Origin: an uncultured Prevotellaceae bacterium | GTDB taxonomy: Bacteria; Bacteroidota; Bacteroidia; Bacteroidales; Muribaculaceae | NCBI GenBank assembly: GCA_900318065.1 | Contig: ONIY01000005.1 | Location: 1 to 64,000 of the forward strand | DNA: 64,000 nucleotides | Direction of reading: 5' to 3' | Shown: positions 16,073 to 23,516 of the stretch, in pieces | How the letters are laid out: every line of letters starts with the position of its first letter | How positions within the stretch are numbered: the stretch's first letter is position 1 | The notes under the pieces: generated by a model | What the model was told of the DNA's origin: nothing | The model's input: only the letters and a program-made list of their open reading frames with translations | Databases searched by the model: none | Translations under genes and position numbers: made by a program

Positions 16073-16191
16073 GTGCATAATTGCCAAGCTTGCTTGAGTG
16101 ATTGTGCACAAAGGAAACCATTAAGCACGCCAGTGACAGTTTTATTGCTCGTTGCAAGGACCCCCGCGGGAGCGCAAGGGACGCACGCAGT

Positions 16192-16244
16192 GAATCCCTG
16201 TCTTTCCGCAACGAGCAATGAAACTGGATGAGCGCAAGCCCATC
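16192..16244 (+). repeat. Direct repeat copy 2 of the tRNA-Ser 3' end
   Basis: Exact 53-bp copy of 16010-16062, starting within the T arm of a missing tRNA body. Bases 16217-16254 within and just beyond it form a perfect 14-bp hairpin (AATGAAACTGGATG / CATCCAGTTTCATT). The 129-bp interval between the copies includes an inverted copy of the junction sequence (ATTGCTCGTTGC at 16144-16155 versus GCAACGAGCAAT at 16026-16037). It encodes nothing recognisable. Confidence 0.9.
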
Positions 16245-16274
16245 CAGTTTCATTATGCGTTATGCAAGACGTGA

Positions 16275-16856
16275 TTATTCGGCGATGGAATAGTAGAAGT
16301 TATAGGCTTTCTCTTCCTCGTTGTAGTCACATCTCACTTGCTGGTTGCCGTTGTAATAGAGTTCTACTCCGGCCACTTCATCGGGGTTATCATATTCAAA
16401 TTTCTCAAATCCAGAGTCGATGATGTCGCCCATGATAGTCTTGGCAAGCCTTGCGCTGTAGACTGTTAGTGTAACTTGTGGATATCCATAATCGCCATCT
16501 TCGCCATCGTTACATGCCGAGATGAAAATCACACTGGCAACATTTTTCCTTGTGGGAACAAAGACATTGGCTCTTTTCTTGTTGATGTATCCACCTTTGT
16601 AGAATCCGTCGATGATGGAGCAAGGTCCTCCATAGCCGTCGCCAGGCAGTTCGTGCTTGTAGCCATAGGCCTTAAACACCTTGGTATAGAAACGCTCAAC
16701 AGCTGTAGCGTCTTTTGTCTCATTCTTTAATGTGATGTATTTGTAGGTAATCACTCTAAAGATGTCGCTGGTGGTTGCCACGTCATGTGCCTTTTGGGCT
16801 TGAGCCGAGAAAAGGGTAGCGGTCAATAATAATAAAACAAAGCTTAATTTCTTCAT
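16275..16856 (-). CDS. Small secreted protein of unknown function
   Basis: Start chosen at ATG 16856 (193 residues) because it gives a clean signal peptide: MKKLSFVLLLLTATLFSAQA, then QKAHDV. The mature part is hydrophilic, with an ITYKYITLKNETKDATAVERFYTKVFKAY region, a GDGYGGPCSIIDG loop and a C-terminal GVELYYNGNQQVRCDYNEEEK segment. I do not recognise a family. Two cysteines after the signal peptide could form a periplasmic disulfide. It shares a divergent promoter region with trmN6 and appears monocistronic. Confidence 0.75.
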   Translation of the reverse strand: MKKLSFVLLLLTATLFSAQAQKAHDVATTSDIFRVITYKYITLKNETKDATAVERFYTKVFKAYGYKHELPGDGYGGPCSIIDGFYKGGYINKKRANVFVPTRKNVASVIFISACNDGEDGDYGYPQVTLTVYSARLAKTIMGDIIDSGFEKFEYDNPDEVAGVELYYNGNQQVRCDYNEEEKAYNFYYSIAE

Positions 16857-16876
16857 AATAATTTGAAATTTAGTGT

Positions 16877-16892
16877 TAACTTTGCAAATATA
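16877..16892. promoter_or_regulatory. Back-to-back divergent promoters
   Basis: TAACTTTG (16877-16884, plus strand, for trmN6) directly abuts CAAATATA (16885-16892), which is TATATTTG on the minus strand for the secreted-protein gene. The minus-strand promoter has a CTTG-type -33 element 20 nt upstream. Confidence 0.65.
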
Positions 16893-16917
16893 ATCATTAT
16901 TGCGAATTCTTGCAAGT

Positions 16918-17628
16918 ATGGCTCGGGAAAAAGTTTTCAGGTTTAAGCAATTCAATGTCATCAACGACAAGACGGCGATGAAGGTGGGCACCGATGGCGT
17001 GCTGCTGGGTGCTTGGTGCGATGTGGCTGCTGCTCGACGTGTGCTTGATGTGGGCACTGGGTGTGGAGTGATTGCGATGATGATAGCTCAGCGCAATGCT
17101 GTTGCCACAATCCATGCCATTGACATTGAGCCCGAGGCAGTTGCCGAAGCCGTGCTCAACTTCCAAAACTCGCCCTGGGGCAATCGATTAGAAGCCGAGT
17201 TGATCGATTTCAAATTTTTTGGCACTGATGAGAAGTTTGACCACATCGTGTCCAATCCGCCGTTTTTCACCAGTGGAGTGCTGCCACCCGAGGGGAGCCG
17301 CAATCTTGCCCGTCATGCCACTGCATTGTCGCTCGAGGAGCTTGTGGCTCATGGCAAGCAGCTGCTCACGCCAGGCGGCCTCATGTCGATAATCGTGCCT
17401 GCCGATGCCGAGCAACTGATAAGGCGAAGTGCTGTGACAAGTGGTCTGAACATCGGGCGCCTGACGGCTGTGATTCCTGTTGAGGGCGCAGCACCCAAGC
17501 GATTGCTGTGCGAGCTGGTAAACGGCGATGCTACTACGGTGGTTGAGAGCATGACCATCCAGGATGCTAACCGCAACTACACGCAGCAATATATCGACAT
17601 GACGCGTGATTTCTACCTAAAGATGTAG
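16918..17628 (+). CDS. trmN6: tRNA1(Val) (adenine(37)-N6)-methyltransferase
   Basis: Start at ATG 16918 (236 residues), since the upstream in-frame ATG at 16900 would lie almost on the transcription start. The N-terminal FRFKQFNVINDKTAMKVGTDGVLLG segment is typical of the YfiC/TrmN6 family. It is followed by the SAM-binding VLDVGTGCGVIAMM near residue 43, the acidic AIDIEPEAV near 68 and the catalytic NPPFF at about 113, the N6-adenine methyltransferase signature. It would methylate A37 of tRNA-Val. Specificity is assumed from family membership. Confidence 0.88.
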   Translation: MAREKVFRFKQFNVINDKTAMKVGTDGVLLGAWCDVAAARRVLDVGTGCGVIAMMIAQRNAVATIHAIDIEPEAVAEAVLNFQNSPWGNRLEAELIDFKFFGTDEKFDHIVSNPPFFTSGVLPPEGSRNLARHATALSLEELVAHGKQLLTPGGLMSIIVPADAEQLIRRSAVTSGLNIGRLTAVIPVEGAAPKRLLCELVNGDATTVVESMTIQDANRNYTQQYIDMTRDFYLKM

Positions 17629-17698
17629 CATATTGCCAGATTTTAGGCTTTTTGCAACTTTTTTGATGAAATTGTTGCTGATTTAAAGAATATATTAT

Positions 17699-17706
17699 TA
17701 AATTTG
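17699..17706 (+). promoter_or_regulatory. -7 promoter element for the 17735 lipoprotein gene
   Basis: TAAATTTG matches TAnnTTTG and lies 28 nt before the ATG. Confidence 0.55.
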
Positions 17707-17734
17707 TGCAGTTAATAACCAAAACTAAATAATT

Positions 17735-19105
17735 ATGAAGAGATTTTATTTCCTATTGGCAATTGTTATTGCAGTGATTATGTCGTCTTGTAGCAATGAG
17801 GACTACAAGTCTTATGTGCCTGCCGACAGCAAAATGGTGGGAAAAATTGACCTGAAAGAGTTCTTTGTACAAACTGGCGTTGACCAGGAGAAGTTTTTCA
17901 AAGACATCGTGGAGCAGTATGGCGACGATGTGGCCGACTTCAAGAATTCGGGTCTTGACCTCACGTCTCCGGTCTACATCTTCGCGCGCAACAGCGGGTC
18001 GGAGATTGTCTATGGCATAGTGGCAAAGGTTGCCGACCGCGCTATGGCCGAGAACTATTACGCGAAGAGCAGTAAGAAAACCCTAAAAAAGGCTGCCGAC
18101 TACTCCTATGATGTAGACGCCGCCGCCAGCGTGGCAATCAACGATGAGGCAATGCTCGTTGTGGGAAAGTCTAATCGCGACAAGGACTCTATGGAGAAGA
18201 CGCTCACTCGCATCATGAGCAAGGACTTTAATGGTAACTTGGGCGAGAACAGAATATTTGCTCAAGCCGATGGCAGCAGTTCGTTTGCCAGCTTCAGTGC
18301 CGACATGTCGATTATCCCCGACGAAGCTCTGTCGGGCGCAGGCAGCATGGCAGGCATGAGCTCTAAGGACTTTGAGGAAATGCGCTCGATAGTTTTAAAC
18401 TTGGAAGGTAATGCTTCGGGCGGCGTGTGCGACTTCGTTTGCTCTGCCAAGAGCGACAATAAAGATGTTCAGGAACGCATCGACAAGACTAATAAAGCTT
18501 TTGGCATGATTTCGGAGAAAGCATTCAGCTCGTTCTCTTCGGGCGACTTGTGCGGCTTTGCGATGAACACCGACGGTGCGCGACTCGCCGAACTTATAAA
18601 AGATGCCATCGACCGCAGCTCTAACGACCAGATGAAGCAGATGATGGGAGGTTTCATGGAACAGCTCTCCACTCTTTTAGGCAAGATAAGGGGTAATGTA
18701 GTGGGTGTGCTTAACAGCCCTCAAGACTTCATCATCAAGGCCGAAGGCAAGAACATCACCCCCGACATCGTGGGCATGATTAACGAGGGTGGCATGGCTG
18801 GCGCATTGGGACTGGCGAGCACAAGCAATGGCTACTCGATTGGAGGTCAGGCATGGTTTGGCTATGAAGACGGCAACTTCTATATCACTGGCAACGAGAA
18901 CACTGCCGCTCAGCCTTCGAAGGTGATGGGTGGTCCGGCTCCCTCGGCTCTTACAAGCCTTATGAAGGGTCGCAAGTCGGTGATCTATGGCAATGTGGCA
19001 CGTCTTAAAGACATGGCAGCAATGTCGGGAGAGAATAGCCGCGACCTCAAGGCTTTTGACGCAATCTTCGACAAGGTGCAGTATGTGACTTTGAGTTACA
19101 AATAA
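17735..19105 (+). CDS. Bacteroidales lipoprotein, possibly DUF4836-like
   Basis: A 456-residue predicted lipoprotein. The N-terminus MKRFYFLLAIVIAVIMSSC ends in a lipobox with lipidated Cys19, followed by SNEDYKSYVPADSKMVGKIDL. The opening after the cysteine (a residue of stress or burden expressed as PADSKMVGKIDLKEF) resembles Bacteroidetes DUF4836-type proteins, but I am not certain. The middle carries several repeats of alternating hydrophobic/serine-rich strands and an extended GSMAGMSSKDFEEMR stretch. No catalytic motif was found. It is probably exported to the outer membrane. It is monocistronic, with a promoter and a strong terminator. Confidence 0.8.
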   Translation: MKRFYFLLAIVIAVIMSSCSNEDYKSYVPADSKMVGKIDLKEFFVQTGVDQEKFFKDIVEQYGDDVADFKNSGLDLTSPVYIFARNSGSEIVYGIVAKVADRAMAENYYAKSSKKTLKKAADYSYDVDAAASVAINDEAMLVVGKSNRDKDSMEKTLTRIMSKDFNGNLGENRIFAQADGSSSFASFSADMSIIPDEALSGAGSMAGMSSKDFEEMRSIVLNLEGNASGGVCDFVCSAKSDNKDVQERIDKTNKAFGMISEKAFSSFSSGDLCGFAMNTDGARLAELIKDAIDRSSNDQMKQMMGGFMEQLSTLLGKIRGNVVGVLNSPQDFIIKAEGKNITPDIVGMINEGGMAGALGLASTSNGYSIGGQAWFGYEDGNFYITGNENTAAQPSKVMGGPAPSALTSLMKGRKSVIYGNVARLKDMAAMSGENSRDLKAFDAIFDKVQYVTLSYK

Positions 19106-19122
19106 TCCTCAAAATACACACA

Positions 19123-19160
19123 ACACAACAAAAGCGCCCTCACAGGCGCTTTTGTTGTGT
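19123..19160 (+). terminator. Terminator after the 17735 lipoprotein gene
   Basis: A 16-bp perfect stem (ACACAACAAAAGCGCC / GGCGCTTTTGTTGTGT) with a 6-nt loop lies 17 nt after the stop. The T run is inside the 3' arm. Confidence 0.85.
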
Positions 19161-19272
19161 AATTAGTGTCAAGTAGCGCCTTAGGCGCGGGGAAACGTGG
19201 AACGTGGAAGGTTTTAAGTTGCGCCTAAGGCGCGGGAATCGGGGATGGGTGATCGAGGATCGGTGAGGGAAT

Positions 19273-19418
19273 TGTAGGGACAACGCGTGCGTTGTCCGCC
19301 TGCGGATTAATCAATGCGCGCTTGCGTTAGATACTCTTTACACATACCCAGCGGACAAGGCACGCCTTGTCCCTACAATAATAAGAACCACAAATTAAAC
19401 AGATTAATCGGATTTTTA
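19273..19418. repeat. Palindromic dispersed element, copy 1 (right module truncated)
   Basis: The left module 19273-19376 begins TGTAGGGACAA and ends TTGTCCCTACA, with hairpins GGACAACGC/GCGTTGTCC and GGACAAGGC/GCCTTGTCC at its ends but a centre different from other copies. The right module stops after about 35 bp. Confidence 0.88.
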
Positions 19419-19441
19419 GGGTGATGCACAAGGTGAAAATT

Positions 19442-19672
19442 GCGTCAATGTAGGGACAACGCGTGCGTTGTCCGAAAACAGCGAAAGTGCTGACTACCAA
19501 ACACCTGCCTCCAGCGGACAAGGCACGCCTTGTCCCTACAATAATAAAAACCACAAATTAAACAGATTAAACGGATTTTATAATCTTCTGAATCGCAGAA
19601 CAATAAAAAAATAGAGAATCTGTTTAATCTGAACAATCTGTGGTTTATTTAATTGCAACCGCCTTGCCTGCG
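19442..19672. repeat. Palindromic dispersed element, copy 2 (complete, two modules)
   Basis: Left module 19449-19540 has terminal inverted repeats TGTAGGGACAA/TTGTCCCTACA. Right module 19548-19647 is AT-rich with inverted ends AAACCACA/TGTGGTTT. Similarity to the copy at 33867 continues through about 25 bp beyond the right module. The whole spacer 19106-19791 contains no gene; besides the terminator and copies 1 and 2 it holds heptamer arrays. Confidence 0.9.
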
Positions 19673-19693
19673 GTGTGAGGATTGTGGATGGGG

Positions 19694-19770
19694 GATAGAG
19701 GATAGAGGATAGGCTTGCACAACTTCACACTTCACACTTCACACTTCACACTTCACCCTTAACCCTTACC
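19694..19770. repeat. Heptamer arrays GATAGAG and ACTTCAC
   Basis: Three GATAGAG-type units (19694-19714) are followed by five ACTTCAC and two CCTTAAC/CCTTACC units (19722-19770), ending 21 bp before the dus stop codon. A GATCGAG-type run also occurs at about 19225-19252. Confidence 0.9.
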
Positions 19771-19791
19771 ATCGATCCTCACACCGCAGGC

Positions 19792-20718
19792 TTAGAGTTC
19801 TAGAGAGTAGAACAGCTCGTTGACGGCGATGTTGTATTTTGCCATCGACGATGCTTTCTTTATTGCCTTGAGTGCCTTGCGGGGTGCGGTTGGTAGGAAC
19901 ATTTCCCACAGCGACTTCATCTTCATGAGCAGCTGGTGGTCGCCGCCATTGAGTTGCTCTTCGTAGGCATCCCGCAAGCGGTTGTGAAGTTCGCAGTAGT
20001 TGTCGGGTGTGGCTTTCTCGGGGCACAACATCGCAGGGTCTTCAACCAGCCCGCGACCAATCATCACAGCATCAATATCAGGGAATTGCTGCTTGGTGCG
20101 ATTAATGTGGGCAACACTCTTTATCTCCCCGTTGTAAACGACAGGGTAGTGGCACATTGCCAAGAAGTCGCCCATCTCGTCAAGCAGCAAGTCTCCCTTG
20201 TACTGCTGGCGGCCAGTGCGGGGGTGAATGGTCACTTGCTTGGGAGTGATGATATCGAAGAGCCCAACGATGTCGCGCCACTGCTTGGCATCGTCCCATC
20301 CCAGGCGCATTTTCACGCTGTAGTGCACGCCCTCTACCTCGCACAGCGACTTGAAGAGTGTTTCCACCTCCTGGGGATACTGTAGCAGTCCCGAGCCCTT
20401 GTGGTGCAAGGCAATTGGAGGAAAGGGACAACCCAGGTTGATGTCGATGGTGGTGTGCCCCATGTCTTTTAGGGCGTTGACCATTGTGATGGCATCCTTG
20501 GGTTGGCAGGCAAGGATCTGTGGGGTGAAGTTGGGCACGGTGTTGCTGGCTGGTGAGGCATCGGCAATGTCGCGCTTGCGAATGCCACCATGCTCCACTC
20601 GCATGAATGGACCATAATAGCCATCGGCTCCACCAAATATATCGTTGTGGGCATTGCGCCAGTGACAGTCGGTAATTCCCTGCACTGGAGCGCACAATAT
20701 TCTCATGTTGTCGATCAT
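19792..20718 (-). CDS. tRNA-dihydrouridine synthase family protein
   Basis: A 308-residue FMN-dependent TIM-barrel enzyme of the Dus family; a second possible start at 20706 gives 304 residues. Motifs: CAPVQGITDCHWR at the N-terminus, IDINLGCPFPP near residue 92 with the catalytic Cys, KGSGLLQYP near 107, VKMRLGWDD near 133 and DAVMIGRGLVEDPAML near 218. It would reduce uridine to dihydrouridine in the tRNA D-loop. Which Dus subfamily it belongs to cannot be stated. The spacer to the upstream beta-helix lipoprotein gene is only 30 bp. Confidence 0.88.
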   Translation of the reverse strand: MIDNMRILCAPVQGITDCHWRNAHNDIFGGADGYYGPFMRVEHGGIRKRDIADASPASNTVPNFTPQILACQPKDAITMVNALKDMGHTTIDINLGCPFPPIALHHKGSGLLQYPQEVETLFKSLCEVEGVHYSVKMRLGWDDAKQWRDIVGLFDIITPKQVTIHPRTGRQQYKGDLLLDEMGDFLAMCHYPVVYNGEIKSVAHINRTKQQFPDIDAVMIGRGLVEDPAMLCPEKATPDNYCELHNRLRDAYEEQLNGGDHQLLMKMKSLWEMFLPTAPRKALKAIKKASSMAKYNIAVNELFYSLEL

Positions 20719-20748
20719 AATAGTTCTTGCAAAAAAGTGGTTAATTTG

Positions 20749-22164
20749 TCACTCCGTGACTGGTGCAGGAACCCACACGTAGGCGCCTATGTCGTGTCCC
20801 TCACCGGCAAAGCGGTCGACACCATAGCGGTCGTAGCGGGCGCTCTCGGGACAATAGGAACGGTCGCCGCGGGCAATAGCATCGCTGCCGTCGCGCAAGC
20901 GGTAGTCGAAGATGTATTTCTCTCGCTCGGTATAGAACATGGGGTCGGCATCCCACATGCAGTTGATGAAGCATGAGTCGTCCTCACCATTGCTCTTGAA
21001 CAGGCAGTTGCGCATGATCACATTGTAGCCGTCGAGGGCATTCATGTTGAGCTCACTGGTGTTGCCATAGAAGATGCAGTTGTCGAAGTGACCGTCAAAG
21101 GGTGCCGTGGTGCCATCGTCATATTCGGTCTCCAAGTTGAGGATAGGCCCCTCGATGGCCGCGAACAGATAATAGTTGGCAAAGGTGCAGTTCACAAAAC
21201 TGAGCTTGCCTCCCAGGAAGTCGGCAACTACCACGCCAGCATCGCTAAACTCGCAGCCCTCGGCATCAATCCAAGCATTCACGCCCATCAGGGTGAGCAG
21301 GGTGGAGTTGTGCAGCACGCAGTTGAACAGGTGCAGCGAGCGATGGCCCATGTCGTAGGAAAAAACTTGCATGCCATAATAGCAACCACGCATGGTCACA
21401 AAGCTCAACTCGTTGTCAAAGCTGCCGTAGTTGAAGTAGACGCCATCCCATTGGCCACTCATGATGTCGTAACCAATCTCTCCCACCACATGGTCCAGGC
21501 GGTCGCCTCGCAGCGTGATGGGCTTGTCCTGGGTGCCTTGGGCAGTGAGACGTCCCTTCACCAGCATCGAAGCTTCATCGTGGAACAGGAGTGTGGTGCC
21601 GGGGTCTAAAGTGACATGGGTGAGCGTGTCGACAGTCAAGGTGCCATACACAACATAAGGCTTGCTGGCAGTCAAGTGGGTAGGGCTTGACAGGGTAGTG
21701 TCGTTAAGGATTATAACGTCTTGCCCCCAAGCGGTTACGGCCACTTTCTGGGTCACACCATTGGTTACAAACTCTATGTTATCCTCAAGATATTCGGGTT
21801 CATCTTGATTAGTGGGGTCAAGCCTGCTCTCAACAAAGACGAAAATGCTGTCCTGACCTCTAACCTCAATGTCATGAAACTCATCACCCTTCATGCCATC
21901 AACGTTAAGGAAGAAATGTCCCTTGCTCTCACCAGCAACTCTAATTGACGAGATGTTAAGGGTTTTCTTGCTCTTGTTGAAGACAAGAAACTGCTTGGTG
22001 GGCGAGCCTTGCCGGGTTATAACGGTGTCAAATTTCACAGTGTCGGTCGAGAACGACAGCACATCACTCGCACTAGTGGAGATCTCGTCGCTTATACAAC
22101 TCGACAATGTCACTACTGCCAGCGAAAATATTACAACAAGAAGGTAATGCAATTTGTTCATCAT
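20749..22164 (-). CDS. Lipoprotein with right-handed parallel beta-helix
   Basis: A 471-residue predicted lipoprotein. The signal MMNKLHYLLVVIFSLAVVTL is followed by the lipobox SSC with Cys23. Residues about 40-150 look like an immunoglobulin-like beta domain (FLVFNKSKKTLNISSIRV). Residues about 165-430 show repeated beta-helix-type rungs (TLLFHDEASMLVKGRLTAQG, LHLFNCVLHNSTLL, LSFVNCTFANYYLFAAIEG, GHFDNCIFYGN, IMRNCLFKSNG), and the end RYGVDRFAGEGHDIGAYVW matches the Bacteroidetes choice-of-anchor type tail. It is probably a surface polysaccharide-binding or lyase-like protein; no catalytic residues could be assigned. Confidence 0.85.
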   Translation of the reverse strand: MMNKLHYLLVVIFSLAVVTLSSCISDEISTSASDVLSFSTDTVKFDTVITRQGSPTKQFLVFNKSKKTLNISSIRVAGESKGHFFLNVDGMKGDEFHDIEVRGQDSIFVFVESRLDPTNQDEPEYLEDNIEFVTNGVTQKVAVTAWGQDVIILNDTTLSSPTHLTASKPYVVYGTLTVDTLTHVTLDPGTTLLFHDEASMLVKGRLTAQGTQDKPITLRGDRLDHVVGEIGYDIMSGQWDGVYFNYGSFDNELSFVTMRGCYYGMQVFSYDMGHRSLHLFNCVLHNSTLLTLMGVNAWIDAEGCEFSDAGVVVADFLGGKLSFVNCTFANYYLFAAIEGPILNLETEYDDGTTAPFDGHFDNCIFYGNTSELNMNALDGYNVIMRNCLFKSNGEDDSCFINCMWDADPMFYTEREKYIFDYRLRDGSDAIARGDRSYCPESARYDRYGVDRFAGEGHDIGAYVWVPAPVTE

Positions 22165-22302
22165 AACTTAAAAACGAAATATATTTTGAATTATTGTTTT
22201 TGTTGATAGAATGTATACAGTGAGTGCTACCCCCAAATTAATAATTTTCTAAAATTTAGATTTATATTTCTTAATTTCTGAGTATATGATAAAAACATTG
22301 AT

Positions 22303-22310
22303 TATCTTTG
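22303..22310 (+). promoter_or_regulatory. -7 promoter element for the phosphatase-CotH operon
   Basis: TATCTTTG matches TAnnTTTG and lies 33 nt before the ATG at 22344. Confidence 0.6.
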
Positions 22311-22343
22311 CATTTCAAATAGTTATATTATAAATAAACGAGT

Positions 22344-23489
22344 ATGAACAACTTGGAGATGACAAGGAAGTTATTATTACTTTTTGCATTGTTCGTAGCG
22401 ACTCAGGTATTGGCTCAAGACGGTATCGAGGTTATAAATATTGAGAACAGGGCAGTACAGGCCTATCTCGCCGATGCCGCAAGGACCTATTCTCAAGACA
22501 GCGACTATTCAGTGAGTGTGATTGAGAAGTATAACAATACTGGAAAATATGGCACAAAACTCTACTGGCCACAAGGAAAGGAAGTGTTTTGGACTCCCAC
22601 AACCTGTGGCGACAGCATCGACGAGATTCGCATTACAGTAGCCGACAATGAATTCTTTGAAAACAACTATACCTTCAACCCCGACAAGACCTCGGCATCG
22701 TCTTATGTGATTCGCAACTTGTTGCCTAACAAGACTTACTATTACAAAGTTGAGGAATTTCTAAAAGATGCCACATGGAATGAGAGAACTCATGGCGTGT
22801 TCAGGACCACTGGACAGGTGAGGATGATTCAAGTGCGCGGTTGCAGCAATGTGCGCGACCTGGGTGGATGGCCCACTCAGTATGGCAAGCCCATTGTTTA
22901 TGGCAGGATGTTCCGTAGTGGAAATTTGGATAATGTCACCGCCATTGGCCGCCACGACTTTGTTGAGAACCTGGGTGTGAGAGCCGAACTCGACCTGCGC
23001 AGGGAGTCGAAATTGAGAACATCGCCTCTGGGTGAGACAGTGAAATACCTTCGCATCACACATGGTGCCTACCTGAGCGGCATCAAGAAGCGCTGTGATG
23101 TTTATCCCCAGGATCTGAAGTGGCTCATTGCACGATTGCACGAAGGCCGCAACGTTGACTGGCATTGCGCAATAGGCTGTGACCGCTGTGGCACTCTCAG
23201 TTTCTTGATCGAGGGTTTGCTGGGAATGAGTGAGCTGGACATTTGCCGTGATTACGAACTCTCTACCCTCATGTTTTCCAGGAAAAACAAGAGAGTTAGA
23301 AGTCCGCTCAAGGAAATGTTCACTTATATCAGAACATTTGGTCCCGAAGATAACCTGGCGAAATGCTTCTACAATTACTGGTTGAGCCTTGGCATGAAGC
23401 GTCAAGAGCTTGACTACGTGATTGGGATCATGCTCGATATTCCTGGTTTTAAGGAAGAGAATTATAGTTCTTCAATAGAAAACGAATAA
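22344..23489 (+). CDS. Secreted tyrosine-protein phosphatase with N-terminal fibronectin III-like domain
   Basis: A 381-residue exported protein: signal peptide about residues 1-24 (TRKLLLLFALFVATQVLAQ). Residues about 60-155 resemble a fibronectin III-like domain (SSYVIRNLLPNKTYYYKVEE). The C-terminal phosphatase domain of the Y_phosphatase3 type has VRDLGGWPT near residue 172, FRSGNL near 190, LDLRRE near 216 and the P-loop HCAIGCDRCGT, a CX5R motif with Cys at about 275. The canonical HCxxGKDRTG is altered to C and C at the K and T positions, which is unusual. It would act in the periplasm or outside. It is followed 27 nt later by a CotH-family lipoprotein. Confidence 0.85.
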   Translation: MNNLEMTRKLLLLFALFVATQVLAQDGIEVINIENRAVQAYLADAARTYSQDSDYSVSVIEKYNNTGKYGTKLYWPQGKEVFWTPTTCGDSIDEIRITVADNEFFENNYTFNPDKTSASSYVIRNLLPNKTYYYKVEEFLKDATWNERTHGVFRTTGQVRMIQVRGCSNVRDLGGWPTQYGKPIVYGRMFRSGNLDNVTAIGRHDFVENLGVRAELDLRRESKLRTSPLGETVKYLRITHGAYLSGIKKRCDVYPQDLKWLIARLHEGRNVDWHCAIGCDRCGTLSFLIEGLLGMSELDICRDYELSTLMFSRKNKRVRSPLKEMFTYIRTFGPEDNLAKCFYNYWLSLGMKRQELDYVIGIMLDIPGFKEENYSSSIENE

Positions 23490-23516
23490 TAATATTACAA
23501 AGTAACATAAATAGTT

